NCBI GenBank assembly: GCA_033675265.1
Contig: JAUJYZ010000499.1
Coordinates: forward strand, 248,001 to 312,000
Direction: 5' to 3'
Length of the DNA stretch: 64,000 bases
From: Actinostola sp. cb2023
Taxonomy: Eukaryota; Cnidaria; Anthozoa; Actiniaria; Actinostolidae
The position numbers were made by a program, and so were the translations under genes. A model generated the notes under the pieces. It was not told where the DNA came from and did not search any database. It was given only the letters and a program-made list of their open reading frames with translations. Shown one piece after another: positions 1-11,698 of this stretch. Position 1 is the first letter of the stretch. Each line of letters starts with the position of its first letter.

Positions 1-29
1 ATCGGGACGGCTGACACGGGCAGATCAAT

Positions 30-120
30 GTCCTTGTGTCAGGCCTTCCTCCTCTCTCTTCTCCCCGAGCCTCTCCCCCTCCCCTTTCCTTTTTGAAGGC
101 CGGGTACTCAGGTTAGGATG
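30..120. repeat. C/T-rich repeat fragment
   Basis: A pyrimidine-rich block ends in a short motif AAGGCCGGGTA. That motif also closes the purine-rich repeat near 60.26-60.39 kb. I read this as a fragment of the same dispersed repeat family, lying directly against the truncated Gypsy fragment. The boundaries are not visible. Confidence 0.35.
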
Positions 121-139
121 AACTATAAGGTTGTGAGGG

Positions 140-1092
140 AGCTGCAAACATGGCTGATGATATTATAGTTTATGATGCTGCAATGGAACACCACGACAAG
201 AACCTTTACAAAGTACTACACCGTCTCAGAGGAAGCGGTATTTGAGCGGTATTTGAGGCTCCCAAAGTTGACATATTTTGGACACGAGCTGAGCAGCAGA
301 GGAGTTTCTTCAAGTGAAGAAAAGATAGTAGCTGTAGTGAATGCAAGACCACCACAAAACACCTCAGAAGTAAGATCGTTCGTACAACTAGTACAATACT
401 CGTCAAAGTTCATACCAAACTTTGCCCAAGTTCCAGATCCATTGAGGAAGCTGACTCGCAAGGACCAGCCATTCGTATGGGGTAAGGAACAAGAAGAGTC
501 ATTTCAGAAACTAAAGGAACTAATGACCAAAGTTACCGCCCTTGCCTACTTCAGAAGTGATTGCACAACGCGTGTCGTTGCATATGCTGGCCCAACAGCA
601 GTATGAGCAGTGTTACTACAGTACCAGGATGGAGAATGGAGAGCTATGTCATATGCATCCAGAAATCTTATTGACGTAGAGAGGAGGTATTCCCAGACGG
701 AAAAAGAGGCCCTAGCCTTGGTGTGGTCCTGTGAACGATTCAATTTGTACATCTTTGGCCGTGAGTTTGAGCTTGAAACAGACCACAAGCCACTGGAGTG
801 TATTTTCAGCAACCCTTCAAAGTCATCTCCCCGCATTGAAAGATGGGTGCTGCGGATGCAAGGATACCAGTACCGCGTCGTCTATCTCCCTGGCAAAACA
901 AACATCGCAGACTCTCTTTCAAGACTGAACCAGACCAATGGGAAAGACCAAAGTGGAGAACAGTATGATCTTGTCAAGCTGATTGCTGTTGAGAGCGCAC
1001 CAGTAGCTATTAGTCCCCAGAGAATAGAGGTGGAATCGGAAAAGGACACTGAACTGAGGATACATACAGACAGGAGACTGGTCATAGTGTAA
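140..1092 (+). pseudogene. Ty3/Gypsy pol fragment: end of RT plus RNase H
   Basis: The fragment opens with the RT active-site motif ADDIIVY (about 155-175), changes frame near 240, and continues through the RT thumb/connection (FGHELSSRG, then VRSFVQLVQYSSKFIPNF) into a Ty3-type RNase H. RNase H landmarks are SYASRNL, SQTEKEALALVW and ETDHKPLE, and the tail motif LPGKTNIADSLSR is characteristic of Ty3/Gypsy pol. Breaks seen: a frameshift between the RT motif and the thumb, and an in-frame TGA at 604-606 where a Gly is usual. The first RNase H catalytic Asp position reads Tyr (AYAG instead of the family ADAS). No protease, gag, integrase or LTR flanks it, so it is a truncated dead copy. Family assignment is confident; the exact ends are not. 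Confidence 0.85.
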
Positions 1093-1299
1093 GTTACCAC
1101 ATTATCAATCCTCTCGTCTAAAGTTATTTAAAAAGGTGCATACCTTCTCTAAAATATCTTTCGCATAAATTACTCGTTTTGTCATTGAATTCATTCACTG
1201 TGTTTGCAATAAGCTTAGTTTATACGATGCAATGTTTGGTAAGTACTGGTGCTTCACACATAACCTTATTGACCCTTACTTGTTTATACCATTTCAAAT

Positions 1300-2405
1300 A
1301 GACTGCAGAACAAGTGTTATTCGTTGGGGGAGAAACGTAGGAGGAGGAATGGGGAGAGGATAAAGAAAAGGGGAGGTGGGAGGGAGAGAAGGGAATGGAA
1401 CGCCTGCCAGCATCCATTGTTATTTTGAAAACCCCGTTTGTGGGCGAATGGGGCCCTCTAATTGGTGCGGCGTAGACTATCTTGATTGACACTAGTCACT
1501 CAGAATTATAAATTCGTTCGTAATCCAGCGAGTTCGTCGGGCTCAAGGGTCGGGCTCATTCAATTCAAGAATACATGTACCGTATTCCTCAAATTCGCAG
1601 GCTATTTTCTTTCTGAATGATGTTTTAAAATCATATTGTATTTCTAGATGTTGAAGTATGGCTTTGGAAGATGCATTCCAGTTGGTGTACGCAATGTTAC
1701 AAGGTTTTACTTTCTCATCTCGAGGTATTCTAACGACAACATTGCCAATTGATGTTTCTTACCACAACTTTTACCTATAGACCGTCCTTTGGTAAATCGT
1801 CTACATTCAAATAGGCAGATATATCTACATCGTCTTTACCATTTCCCAACGTTGGCCTTGTGTTTTCGTCAACATATTGGGAGCTGAGCGACTTATCCAG
1901 AAATCATTTACCTCCTTCTTTGGTATCCAATGGAGTACGAAGCTTTAAAGGTTTTACTCTTGATAACATTAAACAGTTGACCTTAGTTTCTTACTTTTCT
2001 CATGGATCACAACATCGTTCGGAAGTATTAACTTGCACAAGTAGCGGCAAGGAGAATCCCCAAATAATCTATTTTCTTGTAGAATGCTTGAACAAATTTT
2101 CAGACGACAGAAAACCCTGTTTTCCTGGATGACTTTTACTTTTTAAAAACAACAGTCACAAAATGAACCTTCGAATATTCTGTTTATGTCGGAAATGATA
2201 TTTCACTTCCGTTAAACTTTTTGACAGGTGGAGTTTCGCTCATGCATAACTAATTAGGAGGCGTTTTTCAAAATAACAATGGACGCTGGCAGGCATTCCT
2301 TTCCCCTCCCCTTCCCCTTCTGCTCGGTCCCATTCCTCGCTCGTCCAAAATTTCCAAAGTTCCCCCCAAATCCCCCAAAACAAAAACGCCTGCTCTGCAG
2401 GCTAC
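1300..2405. mobile_element. Mutator-like non-autonomous element (MITE) with 9-bp TSD
   Basis: ATTTCAAAT at 1291-1299 is repeated exactly at 2406-2414, immediately outside the element. The ends are imperfect inverted repeats (AGACTGCAGAACAAG on the left; CTGCTCTGCAGGCTAC on the right). A longer inner pair, purine-rich at about 1330-1440 and pyrimidine-rich at about 2262-2340, shares the core GCTGGCAGGC / GCCTGCCAGC. A 9-bp duplication with no coding capacity fits a MULE-type MITE. The uninterrupted target is preserved at about 2462-2550, which supports the borders directly. No gene is visible inside. Confidence 0.8.
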
Positions 2406-2461
2406 ATTTCAAATGACTCAATATTTGTTCCTTAGATGACGTATATTTTAATGTATTTATG

Positions 2462-2551
2462 TTTCACACAGAACTTTATTGACCCTTATTTGTTTATACC
2501 ATTTCAAATGACTCAATATTTGTTCCTTAGATGACGTACACATTTTGTTAT
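2462..2551 (+). repeat. Direct repeat: uninterrupted copy of the MITE target
   Basis: This segment repeats, with few differences, the flanks of the 1300-2405 element joined together. It has the left flank (from about 1249), one copy of ATTTCAAAT, and the right flank (GACTCAATATTTG, then the stretch to GATGACGTA). A local duplication therefore existed before insertion, and this copy is the empty site. Confidence 0.75.
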
Positions 2552-2588
2552 TGCATTCTAGGTTTTCTAGAATTCTCAGAAGCAATGT

Positions 2589-3294
2589 TTGCTTATCTGG
2601 GATTTTGTTGTCCAGGATAGCCCAAACTCAGCTACAGTGTTGGCACCACTAACATACTATGAGAACATTGATCCACCTCCCACCATGCCATGGCTGGACG
2701 TCAACAATTGTGAATGTAACTGTTCCAGATATCCTGATAGCGGGACAGTAGTTCAGAATATTGAGCCAAGCGAACCTTCAAAGAAGATACAGAAGACGAC
2801 AAAGAAACTAACAGTACTGCCTACTGTGATGATTCTGTGATTTTGATAGTGATAGTTCAGATGGTGAAGATAATGGTTATAGTGATACTTCAGATTTGGA
2901 GGATCCAGAACTCACACATACACTTCCTTTTAAAATGAATGGGGTTGCCCATTCACTCAAACACATCTAGAAAACTGTTTGGAAGTACTGAATGGAAGAG
3001 GTGATGTGGAGGTAAGAGTAAACTCTGAACCAGATAATGGAAATTGTCCGAATGCTTTTTATGTACAGGTGAATCACTCCAATACATATAGTAATTTATG
3101 TTGGATATATAGCATCAGAGTTAACTCCATATGTACATAGTGTCTTAAAATCTGGATCATTAATTGAGAGCAAAATAGATCACATTAAATTCAGAGTTCA
3201 TTGGCTTCGAACTGGATTTTACATGAAGCTTCTTCTTACAAAAAGAGGAGTATGGGATGGCTTTGTTCTTCGACTTAGCAGAGGTGTACAGTAA
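2589..3294 (+). pseudogene. HIRAN-domain-like gene, frameshifted
   Basis: I read a plus-strand protein in pieces. First is a Cys-bearing N-terminal segment (2589-2840), then an acidic Ser/Asp stretch (about 2840-2910). Next is a HIRAN-like module: PFKMNGVAHS, then EVRVNSEPDN (the family's EP-N turn), then GYIASELTPYV, then IKFRVHWLRTGFYM, ending LSRGVQ-stop near 3292. HIRAN domains bind DNA 3' ends or damaged DNA in helicase-type proteins; here the domain stands alone. Continuity needs frame changes near 2840, 2965 and 3105, so it is a pseudogene. A spliced gene is possible but no good splice sites fit all breaks. Its order resembles the HIRAN gene inside the mariner-type element at 14.4-15.0 kb, although the sequences differ. 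Confidence 0.6.
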
Positions 3295-5284
3295 TTATTT
3301 TTAAAAACTGTTTATATAAGGAAAATCTTGACTTCAATAGTTCTATAACTTTGTAGTATTCCAATAATAACATATATGTGACAATATTTATGTGACAAGT
3401 TCCGAAGTTTTGTTACAAAAAGCTAACTTGATTTGTACAGAGTGATTTTATTTGACCAATGTTAACATAAAAATAGTATTGCTTTTGACTGACAGGTATT
3501 AGGCAGTACCAAACTACAAATGTACAGTATTTCTGCAACTGTGAAAAAAAAACACAGTGACAGCTCCTGGTTTGAGCATGTGTCATGTGTTTTCATAGTC
3601 ACACAAAATTAAATCACACTGCAACAAAAGCTGGTTTATCGTCGTCATTTCATATTAGGCCAGATTTAATTTAGGATTCTATATCTCTACACTAAGCTTA
3701 GGCATATGCAATAGTATCATTGTTCTCTGTAAACATGCCTAAGAGACTTTTTGAAGACCTTGGCATATATGATAGGCTAATCAATTTTGTATATTATTAT
3801 ATGATCATGTGACACTATGTGAACCTCAAAATGCATTGTAGTAAAAATGTCCAAATTTTGGAATAAAACAACATTGTCTATTTTAATATAGAAAATATTA
3901 TTATTATAAATTATTTAATAATTATTATAATATTTAAAATATGGTAGAACAATTATTAGGATTTGTATAAGGATTTATACAAGTATAAGGTTGCATATTC
4001 ATGATCAGATGGTTAACGACTTTCGATTGTTCGTTGTAATGACAATGACAGTTGCGTGACTAGTTTGTAATGAAGGCGCGTTTGTTTTTGTTAATGAAAC
4101 GAGATCTTTCAGAGTGGACCCACACGAATCGGCGTATGCGTTTGTGTGTGAAATGAGCGTGTTTAAACTAGGAAGTGATCGATGGCTTGCCTTCGATTCG
4201 ACATCATTTCTCTTCTGGCATGCATATTAAACACAACTGTTTCTCTCTCGATACAGCACGAGCTTCTACACAGCACTTCTAGTCGGTAGTCGTGGAACGA
4301 TGAGTTAGCACTTCTATTAGCGATGACCCAGCACTTCTAGTGTTCGAACCTAGAGCGAACAATACTTCGGATTTAGTTTGATATACGCTCGAAAACTATT
4401 TGACCCGTTTGAGCGAATCATACTTTCAGAATTACTTCATTAGGCGTTCGGATATCATCGTCCCCGTTTTCAGCCAATCGAAACCCTGAAACAGACATTC
4501 CTGGCATTTTGTGTACAACGAAAAAAAAGAAGAAGAAGAAAGCTCATTTTATAACTCGGGCTTCCTCCGGAAGTGCCCGAGTAATTAAAGCCGAAACATC
4601 ACGGAAGTTTAATGAGTACATGTTGTCAAATGTTGTTATGGACATCACTCATTGAGTGGTGGTTGAACACAAGCCCATTACAATAAACACAACCTCTATA
4701 CATAGTGATATCTCAAGACATCTAAAATGAGCGAGAGCGGAAAGGGAAAATAAAAAAGAGAACCAAAATCATAGAAATATCACTCTTAGGTATCGTTCCA
4801 TATGTCATGTATATGAAGCATATCTCTACTTAAACATAAAAATTAAAATATTGTATTTGATTTGAATTTCAAACTTTTTAAACGACTGTAGTACCCCACC
4901 CCGGTCTCACTCCCTACATTATGTAATAAATGACGTAAAATGTCAAGTCCTAAAAATCCACTACTACTATACTCTGCTTTTTTATATATAACACATGATC
5001 TTTCAAAGTAACAAATTTCGAGATATTATTTGTATACTTATACTTTATTATTATTATTATTATTGTTATTATACAGAATGAATTTCACGAACATATCACA
5101 ATGATAAGCGCACAAACACCTGTCTCGATTTAGGGTGTATACATCATAGACAATCCCCGACAATATCAATGAAACAACTATCTATATTCTGACTGATTCA
5201 ACCAAACATGGCACTAAGTTGCATGTCATGGTACAAACCCCCTCTCCCGCCATCAATGTTGATGGTAGCAATGATCGCCGTGTT
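3295..5284. other. AT-rich non-coding stretch
   Basis: No convincing gene is present. I see a short direct motif CAGCACTTCTAG repeated near 4260-4340, a poly-A/GAA run near 4519-4540, a TTA/TTG trinucleotide run at about 5041-5070, and general AT richness. A hybrid gene or SINE cannot be excluded but is not supported. Confidence 0.5.
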
Positions 5285-5790
5285 CGATTCGAACCACACG
5301 TATCCGGCTATTTTTGAATCCGCAACTTTTTCGATGCGGATTAAAACAAATTCGCGTCCACACGTAGCGTATTCGAATCGTATTAGCCTGTCCACGCGTA
5401 TCCGGTTATTTTTGAATCCGCAACTTTTTCGATGCGGATTAAAACAAATTCCCGTTCACACGTAGCGTATTCGAATCGTATTAGCTCATCCACGCGTGCC
5501 CGGTTATTTTTGAATCCGCAACTTTTTCGATGCGGATTGCCTCCCGTCCACACGTATCCAGTGAATATACGGTCGGCCGCGCGGTAAAGACTGGATCCGA
5601 TACCGTGACGTCAACGTATTCAAAAATATACGGATTCGATCGTCCACACGAGGCCGTATTCACAGCGTATTCAAAAGGATGCGGATTCATCGACCGTATT
5701 CACCGGGTACGTGTGGACGCGAGACTAATCCGCATCGAAAAAGTTGCGGATTCAAAGATATCTGGATACGTGTGGACAGGGCCTAATTAT
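5285..5790. repeat. Foldback MITE with tandemly duplicated left arm
   Basis: A roughly 100-bp unit containing CCACACGTATCCGG, AATCCGCAACTTTTTCGATG and ATTCGAATCGTATTAGC occurs about 2.5 times in direct orientation (starts near 5294, 5394 and 5492). The same core occurs inverted at about 5725-5790, ending GTGTGGACAGGGCCTA. The right end looks like an intact terminus; the left terminus has been multiplied. It has no real coding capacity; reading frames across it are artefacts of the repeat. Confidence 0.7.
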
Positions 5791-5799
5791 CATTGTCGT

Positions 5800-7205
5800 T
5801 GGGTTGGGGGCGAGGGGGGTATAAAGACCTTTTGCGTGCGCCACAAAATACCATTATCAATGATTTTCAAAGCGTTAGTTTTTCAAAGTAAATCGGCGCC
5901 GATTGTGGCTTCGAAGAAAGTCTTCATTTACATATTCACATATTGGTATTACCATCTGCATGACGCGCGATGATGGTACGAAACTAGGAACTCGTATAGC
6001 TGTCCACTATTGTATTATACTAGCCATTGATTTTGTTTCGTAACATTACAACGTACATTAAGGACTGCATAATGAAAAATAAACGGAGATAAAGTCAAAG
6101 ACTGCAACATAAAGACTACTTGTCTTGTGGTCAGCGGTATTATATTCCAAAACACTATAAAAATCTGCCACTTGATGTTGTTCACAGAACCTTTAACAAA
6201 TCTCAAATATTGTCTTAGGTAATAATTGGTGTAATAGTGGTGAGTATACTTGCATATAGATTTTTCAGGCGAAAATCGGTGAAGTTTGAATAAATGGCGA
6301 AAATTAACAAATTTGAGAAATTACTGTTTTGAATCAAACTGGTCAAATTTCACTTTTATATGTTTATCTATAACCGAAAATGTATGTTTAGGCAAACGCT
6401 TTATTAGAATTACCTTGTAAAATATAATTTGCAAGCGACTTCCACTAAACTAATGTTTGTATGTCAAAAGGCATTTTGTCTCTTAACGAGCGAATTTATG
6501 CAAATTAGCAATAATCGAGACGGCCATAACTTCTCCAGTGTTAGAGATCCAGTAAATATTTTTTCATGACTGAACAGAACCATCTTAGTGCTTTTCAGAA
6601 ACATGCTACACATTCTCAGATCAAGTCAGAATTTTTAGAAATTATCAATTTTCGCTATATGCTTTTCTTACTTTCTAGACTACCTATCACAGTACGCCTC
6701 TTTCAACTGTTACCATCAAAGTATTTACCATTTCTATAAAGACCTTTGAACAGTGTATTGCTGGTGTGAACTTGAGTTTCCTCAGATTAATATTCGCTAT
6801 ATATGACAGACTTCTAAAAATGACCTTTTTCAAAGACCGATTTTCAGGGGTTTGGGTACAGAGGACTTCGAACCCCATATCTCGACAAATTTTGAGAGCA
6901 GAGACAAATAATATATAATTTCTTAAGTTATATATCAGCCTTGTTTTGTGTGGAAAATGTAAAGGAAATCCGAGCTTTGGCTAAAATTGAGTGGTCGATC
7001 CTTAGGCGGACAGCCTCTTAATGTATCAAATAGTGTTCGTGAGTGAATAAACGAGAAACATACATCGAGTTCAAAGTCCGCGTTGAAACAAGGTCGACAT
7101 TACTACACCAAAAATCTTACGTAGCCCCCGCCGCTACATCGTGAAACCAAATGGAATAACAACGTGAAACCGAAACGAATAAGAAGGTAACAAACCACAG
7201 TTCAA
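5800..7205. other. Non-coding region upstream of the BEL/Pao body
   Basis: No gene is recognisable. The last part (about 7000-7140) leads into BEL/Pao gag and may hold the end of a 5' LTR and the primer-binding region. No 3' LTR remains in the window to define it, so LTR borders cannot be set. Confidence 0.35.
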
Positions 7206-9235
7206 ATGACCGAAGGAGTATTGCTTGCGAAAATTGAAGATCTCGACAAATCCAAAAGGGGTTATGTCTCGGCACTGACAAGATTGTGCAATGAATTGGA
7301 CGAACACTTGATAGACTTTGTGAATGTTGTGAAAGTAAAGGATTTGCAAGTGAAACTCCATGCTATTTGGAAAGGCTATGAGACTTGTTTCCGTAATTAT
7401 GGAGATCTTATTGATCAATATTGCGAAAAATATCAACAGCCATCAATGCAGTATTCCCTTCAGCAATGCAGAGTTAAGGAATATGACGATAAAATACAGC
7501 ACTTTGTCGAAAAGGCAGCATCATTCTACAATGACCAAGTCAACCAAGAGATAACATCTTCTGAAAAATTGTCACCGAAAGGTTCAGTCATATCAGGAGA
7601 GTCACGTGTCAAAGACCCAGGAAGCTAAGGCTGCCGCTACCAAGGCGTCGCTTGTACAGAAGCAAGCTGAAGAGAAGGCTAGAAGGATGCTCGAGCTTGA
7701 ACAAAAGAAGATTGAGTTGAAAATGGAACAACACCAACTAGAGCTACAGTATAAGCTAGAGATGACGAGACTCGAAGCCGAAAACCAATTATCTGAAGCA
7801 AGAAACAAGGTAGACTGATTCCATAAGTCGGTCTATTCGCTCTTTGTCGATTCTGACTTTCGCTCACCAACCGACTTATAACACTTCTTGGTTCATTTTG
7901 ATCGGAGTCGCCACTATACGGCGACCTCCAATCACGTCGCTCGTTATATGGTCTGATAAGATTTGAACCAATCACAGAACAGCTCTTATTGCTCTAAACT
8001 ACTTCCGTTGTGAACTCTTCCGAAGCTTTGTGAGCCATGTTTAGTGAAACTCTGGAAGGAAAAGAAGGATTTCCTTAAAGGATTTGGAAGAGAGTCAATT
8101 CAATCGGAATATGCATTCGTTTGTGTTCCTAGGGCCGCCGATCAAAGCATTTCTTGTGGGAATTCACTCGATATAAACGGCCGCCTGACGGGCCGTCGAA
8201 AAGTTGGGCTATAAATTACACCGACTCTAAGTTTGGTTTTGACTTTGTTCGACAGCTGGAGGAAAAGAAACTGCTTTCTTTTTGTCTTTTTTGTGTCCTG
8301 CATGTGATTCACCACGTTAGAATGGCCAGACTCAGTCGAAGTAGCATTTTTAAAATTGTCAGTGTCATTTTTCTCGAACATATTTGTAAAGCTTTTTTTT
8401 CAAACGTCCAGTCATTCTATGTATTCACACATATACATTGCTCATAGGAAAATGACCCAGTCTTACAGATTCGAATAATATTTTTAAATATTTATTCAGA
8501 ATTTTGGGACGGCAACAGACTTTTCGCTGAAATCTACGAGTCTGGAATTTCACTTCCGCTAATTATTATTCATCAGCCTCGTTTTCGTTTGCACAGAAAA
8601 ATAGTAAAAGTGTGATAAGTCGCTAAGGTGAGCGACCTCCAGGGTAAAAGAGCGAAAACAGCGACTTATGGAATCAGTCTAGAAACAAGGCTGAAATGGC
8701 AAGACTAGAAGTAGAACTAGCAGAACGAGAAGAAGTTGAGATAGCTAAAGCCTCACCGATGATCAATGTGACTGCTACACTACCTGCTCGCGCAGATGTA
8801 ACCAAAGATGGTGCATCACCGAAGGACCCCCAAACGTCTACTCCATTGTCAACCACAGTGTTCAAACCCACATTTCAACCATCGAAGGTTCAATTCACCC
8901 CCATGGCTGATGCACCCAGATACCCAACGTCGTGTATTACTAATGAAAGTCTCCTTACAACGATTGCCTCGGCGATGGAACAAATTAATCTGACCCAAGA
9001 TTTACCTAGAGTCGAGGTACAGAAGTTCGACGGCTCCGCAGAGAAGTTCCCGGTGTTCCGACAGCGCTTCAAACAAATGGTAGAGTCAAGACCTCTAGAT
9101 GACTCAGTGAAGATGTCTTTGTTGCTACGGTTCCTTGAAGGCCCAGCCTTAAGGGCAGTACAGTGCTACGAAGCACTGCCAGGAGGGTTGAAAGGCGCCC
9201 TAAAGTTGCTGGAGGAACGCTACGGAAGACCATGA
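7206..9235 (+). pseudogene. BEL/Pao gag, N-terminal part, split by a MITE
   Basis: It begins with a helical gag region (7206-7628). A frame change near 7600 leads into a strongly charged coiled coil (ARRMLELEQKKIELKMEQ) that runs to 7810. A 871-bp MITE then interrupts it and the coiled coil resumes at 8691 (MARLEVELAEREEVE). The DUF1759-like gag core follows: LPRVEVQKFDGSAEKFPVF, FRQRFKQMVESRPLDDSVK, LLRFLEGPALRAV, LLEERYGRP. An in-frame TGA closes it at 9233-9235, inside a segment that normally continues. Gag would coat retrotransposon RNA in virus-like particles. At least one frameshift, one stop and one insertion make it non-functional. Confidence 0.85.
7811..8681. mobile_element. Mutator-like MITE in BEL gag (9-bp TSD)
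   Basis: GAAACAAGG occurs at 7802-7810 and again at 8682-8690, exactly flanking this 871-bp element. Its termini are inverted repeats: TAGACTGATTCCATAAGTCG on the left, and the complement ending GGAATCAGTCTA on the right. The repeat decays after about 20 bp, with related short motifs such as TTCGCTCTTT further in. It has no coding content. TSD length and termini fit a non-autonomous MULE. The coiled-coil reading frame resumes just after it, so gag predates the insertion. Confidence 0.9.
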
Positions 9236-10841
9236 CAGGTCGTGCGCGCTTGTGTAGATGCGCTCACTAAAGGCCCAGCTATACAATCAAGTGACAAGGA
9301 TGCACTCAGTTCGCCGATCAAGCTCAAGTGACTTATGACATTCTCGAAGAACTAGGATATCTGAATGAGATGAACACTGACAACTTAGAGAAAATGATTG
9401 CTCGTCTACCAAGATGGATACAATCAAGGTTCGCCGAAACATTAAGGCTGGAGCAGAATGGACAACTAATGCCATCAATTCAAGGACGCCGTACAGTTTC
9501 TAAAACAACGAGCTGATGTACTTAATCACCCATTCTTCTCGAAACCTCAACCGGAGGCCCCTATACCTAAGTCCCGGAGACAAGTGGAGATCTTTAAGGA
9601 CAGAACGACGAGTCGCAGAGCAGCTTCCTTCGCCACCACGTTTATACAAGAATCATGTCCGCTGTGCCAAAACTCATCCATTGTATCGATGTGAACAGTT
9701 TAAGGCTAAAACACCAAAGGAGCGCAACGACTTTGTGAAATCTAAAAGGATATGCTTTAATTGTCTGAGTTCGACCGGTCACACCGCCAAAGGGTGTGGA
9801 CTGTCTACACGATGTCAAGCCACAGGATGTGGTAAACCACATCATACCCTACTACACTTCACCGAAGTTCAAGGAGCTAGAGCAACTTCAAATCAACCAT
9901 CCAAGCCTACCCTTCAAATGAATACTTCAAGTCAACCCTTCGTACCGACTTCATCAGCCACCGGAGGAGGAAGTACTGCCAGTCGTGCGAGTGAAACCCA
10001 CAGCGGGACATCGTCAGCAACGGTCTCTGACACTACAAGCGAAGTGTTATTGCAAGTGATCCCGTTAAAGATAACTGGTGACAACGGGAGTGCGGTCACA
10101 ACATACGGTCTTATAGACTCGGGTTCGGACATAACCATGATTGACCCTACACTTGTTAGCGATATGCGACTGGAAACAGTGATCAAAAACATTTCCCATA
10201 ACACAGTGAGTGACTCAAATGTGCGTGAACAAGCTCTGAATGTTAGTCTTACGATCTCACCGGCAGATAATCAAGAGGAAACAAAGATACGTGTCAAGTC
10301 TGCCTGGGCGGTCAAGGACCTCACGATTCCCCTCAATCATACTCGAGTTGTGGGGCAATCTTCTCGCTGGCCACACCTACGTCATGTGCCGTTTCCCGAG
10401 GTCCAGAGAAAAAAGATTTCATTGTTAATCGGCACCAACGTGCAAGAGGCCTTCATTCCCCTTGAAGTGAAGGTTGGTAATCCCAACGAGCCTATAGCCA
10501 TTAAATCATGTCTTGGCAGGAGTGTTCTTGGAAGGTCATGCCAATCAAACCTAGATGAGTGCTACCACGCTAACCTTATCGTCAGTGAAGATTACTTCCT
10601 AAACGGTCAGCTAGAAAGATTCTGGAGTTCTGAGAACTATGGCACGGAAAGACGTGACACCAAGCCAACATCTGTAGAGGATCGCCGTGCCTTAAAGATT
10701 ATAGAAGAAACGATGAGCAAGTCAGACAACCACTATCAAATGGGACTCCTTGCCTGTGGAAAGATGACGAACCTCGTCTCCCTGACAATCGAACAATGGC
10801 CGAAGCAAGACTTCAACATCTCAAGAAACTCCCTGAATTAA
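9236..10841 (+). pseudogene. BEL/Pao gag C-terminus, zinc knuckles and aspartic protease
   Basis: After the TGA at 9233-9235, gag-type sequence continues in shifted frames (LEELGYLNEMNTDNLEKM; LPRWIQSRFAETLRL) to about 9515. The open stretch 9516-10841 then holds the BEL Cys/His array (RICFNCLSSTGHTAKGC, then a second Cys cluster ending PHHTLLHF near 9860). A Ser/Thr-rich linker follows, then a retropepsin-like aspartic protease with the active-site motif LIDSGSDITMI (about 10110-10140). It ends in a pre-RT region typical of the A17-protease/BEL polyprotein (WSSENYG, EDRRALKIIEETM). A frame change near 10800 links it to the next part. The protease motif itself is intact. Confidence 0.85.
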
Positions 10842-11698
10842 AGGTCAAATACAGCAGAGTGATGGAAGAGTATCTTAACAAAGGCTACGCCAAGGAGCTG
10901 TCCAACGAAGAAGCAGCGACCAAGAGCGACATAACATGGTACCTCCCGCACCACCCGGTTCTCAATCCAAACAAGCCGGGAAAGGTGCGTATGGTATTTG
11001 ATGCAGCAGCGAAGTTCGCCGGAGTATCCCTAAATGACACTTACCGATCACTATGGCGTAAATGGATACAGTTACTGCCTAACATAACCATCCAGATTCC
11101 AAGATGCTACAAACGTCCTGATCTTGACGCAGTTGCCTGTACACAACTGCATCATTTCTCAGATGCCTCGAGACGAGGCTATGCAGTTGTCTCGTATCTG
11201 AGAATAATAGACGTCCAAGGAAAAGTGCACTGCGTATTCGTCATGGGGAAGTCAAGATGTGCTCCATTAAGGGAATGGTCCATACGAAGGTTAGAGTTAC
11301 AAGCAGCGGTGTTAGCAACACGATTACACAGAACAGTGATAAGTGAACTAGATATTGAAGTGAATGAAACCCGATTTTGGACTGACTCAATGACAGTCCT
11401 GCAGTACGTCAGAAACACAACCCGAAGATTCAGCACATTTGTGGCAAATAGTCTCACCGAAGTACATGAAACAACGATCCCCGAGCAGTGGAACTTTGTA
11501 CCTGGCGACATGAACCCTGCAGACGAAGGATCAAGAGGCATGGACATTCGTTCCTTTTACCCAGACTGCCGATGGTGGTCTGGCGCAACGTTTCTGCAAG
11601 AACCCGAAAGCATGTGGCCAGACAAAGAAGTGAAGGAAGTTACTGAAGACGACAAGGAGATAAGAAAGGAGAAAAACGTGATGCTGACAACCGAATAA
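10796..11698 (+). pseudogene. BEL/Pao RT remnant fused to RNase H by internal deletion
   Basis: The start of the RT fingers is present (WYLPHHPVLNPNKPGKVRMV, FDAAAKFAGVSLND). At about 11040 the frame jumps straight to the region that follows the palm and thumb (LWRKWIQLLPN). The catalytic palm with its YxDD motif is missing entirely. An RNase H-like domain follows: FSDASRRGYAVVSYL, RRLELQAAVLATRL, FWTDSMTVLQYV, FVPGDMNPADEGSRG. All of those motifs read well. The frame stays open across the deletion, so it was clean. BEL RNase H lies directly after RT, so this copy could not reverse-transcribe itself. Confidence 0.85.

Noticed and set aside
5208..5973. Open frames across the 5.3-5.8 kb repeat
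   Set aside because: They repeat with the duplicated MITE arm and exist on both strands, so not a gene.
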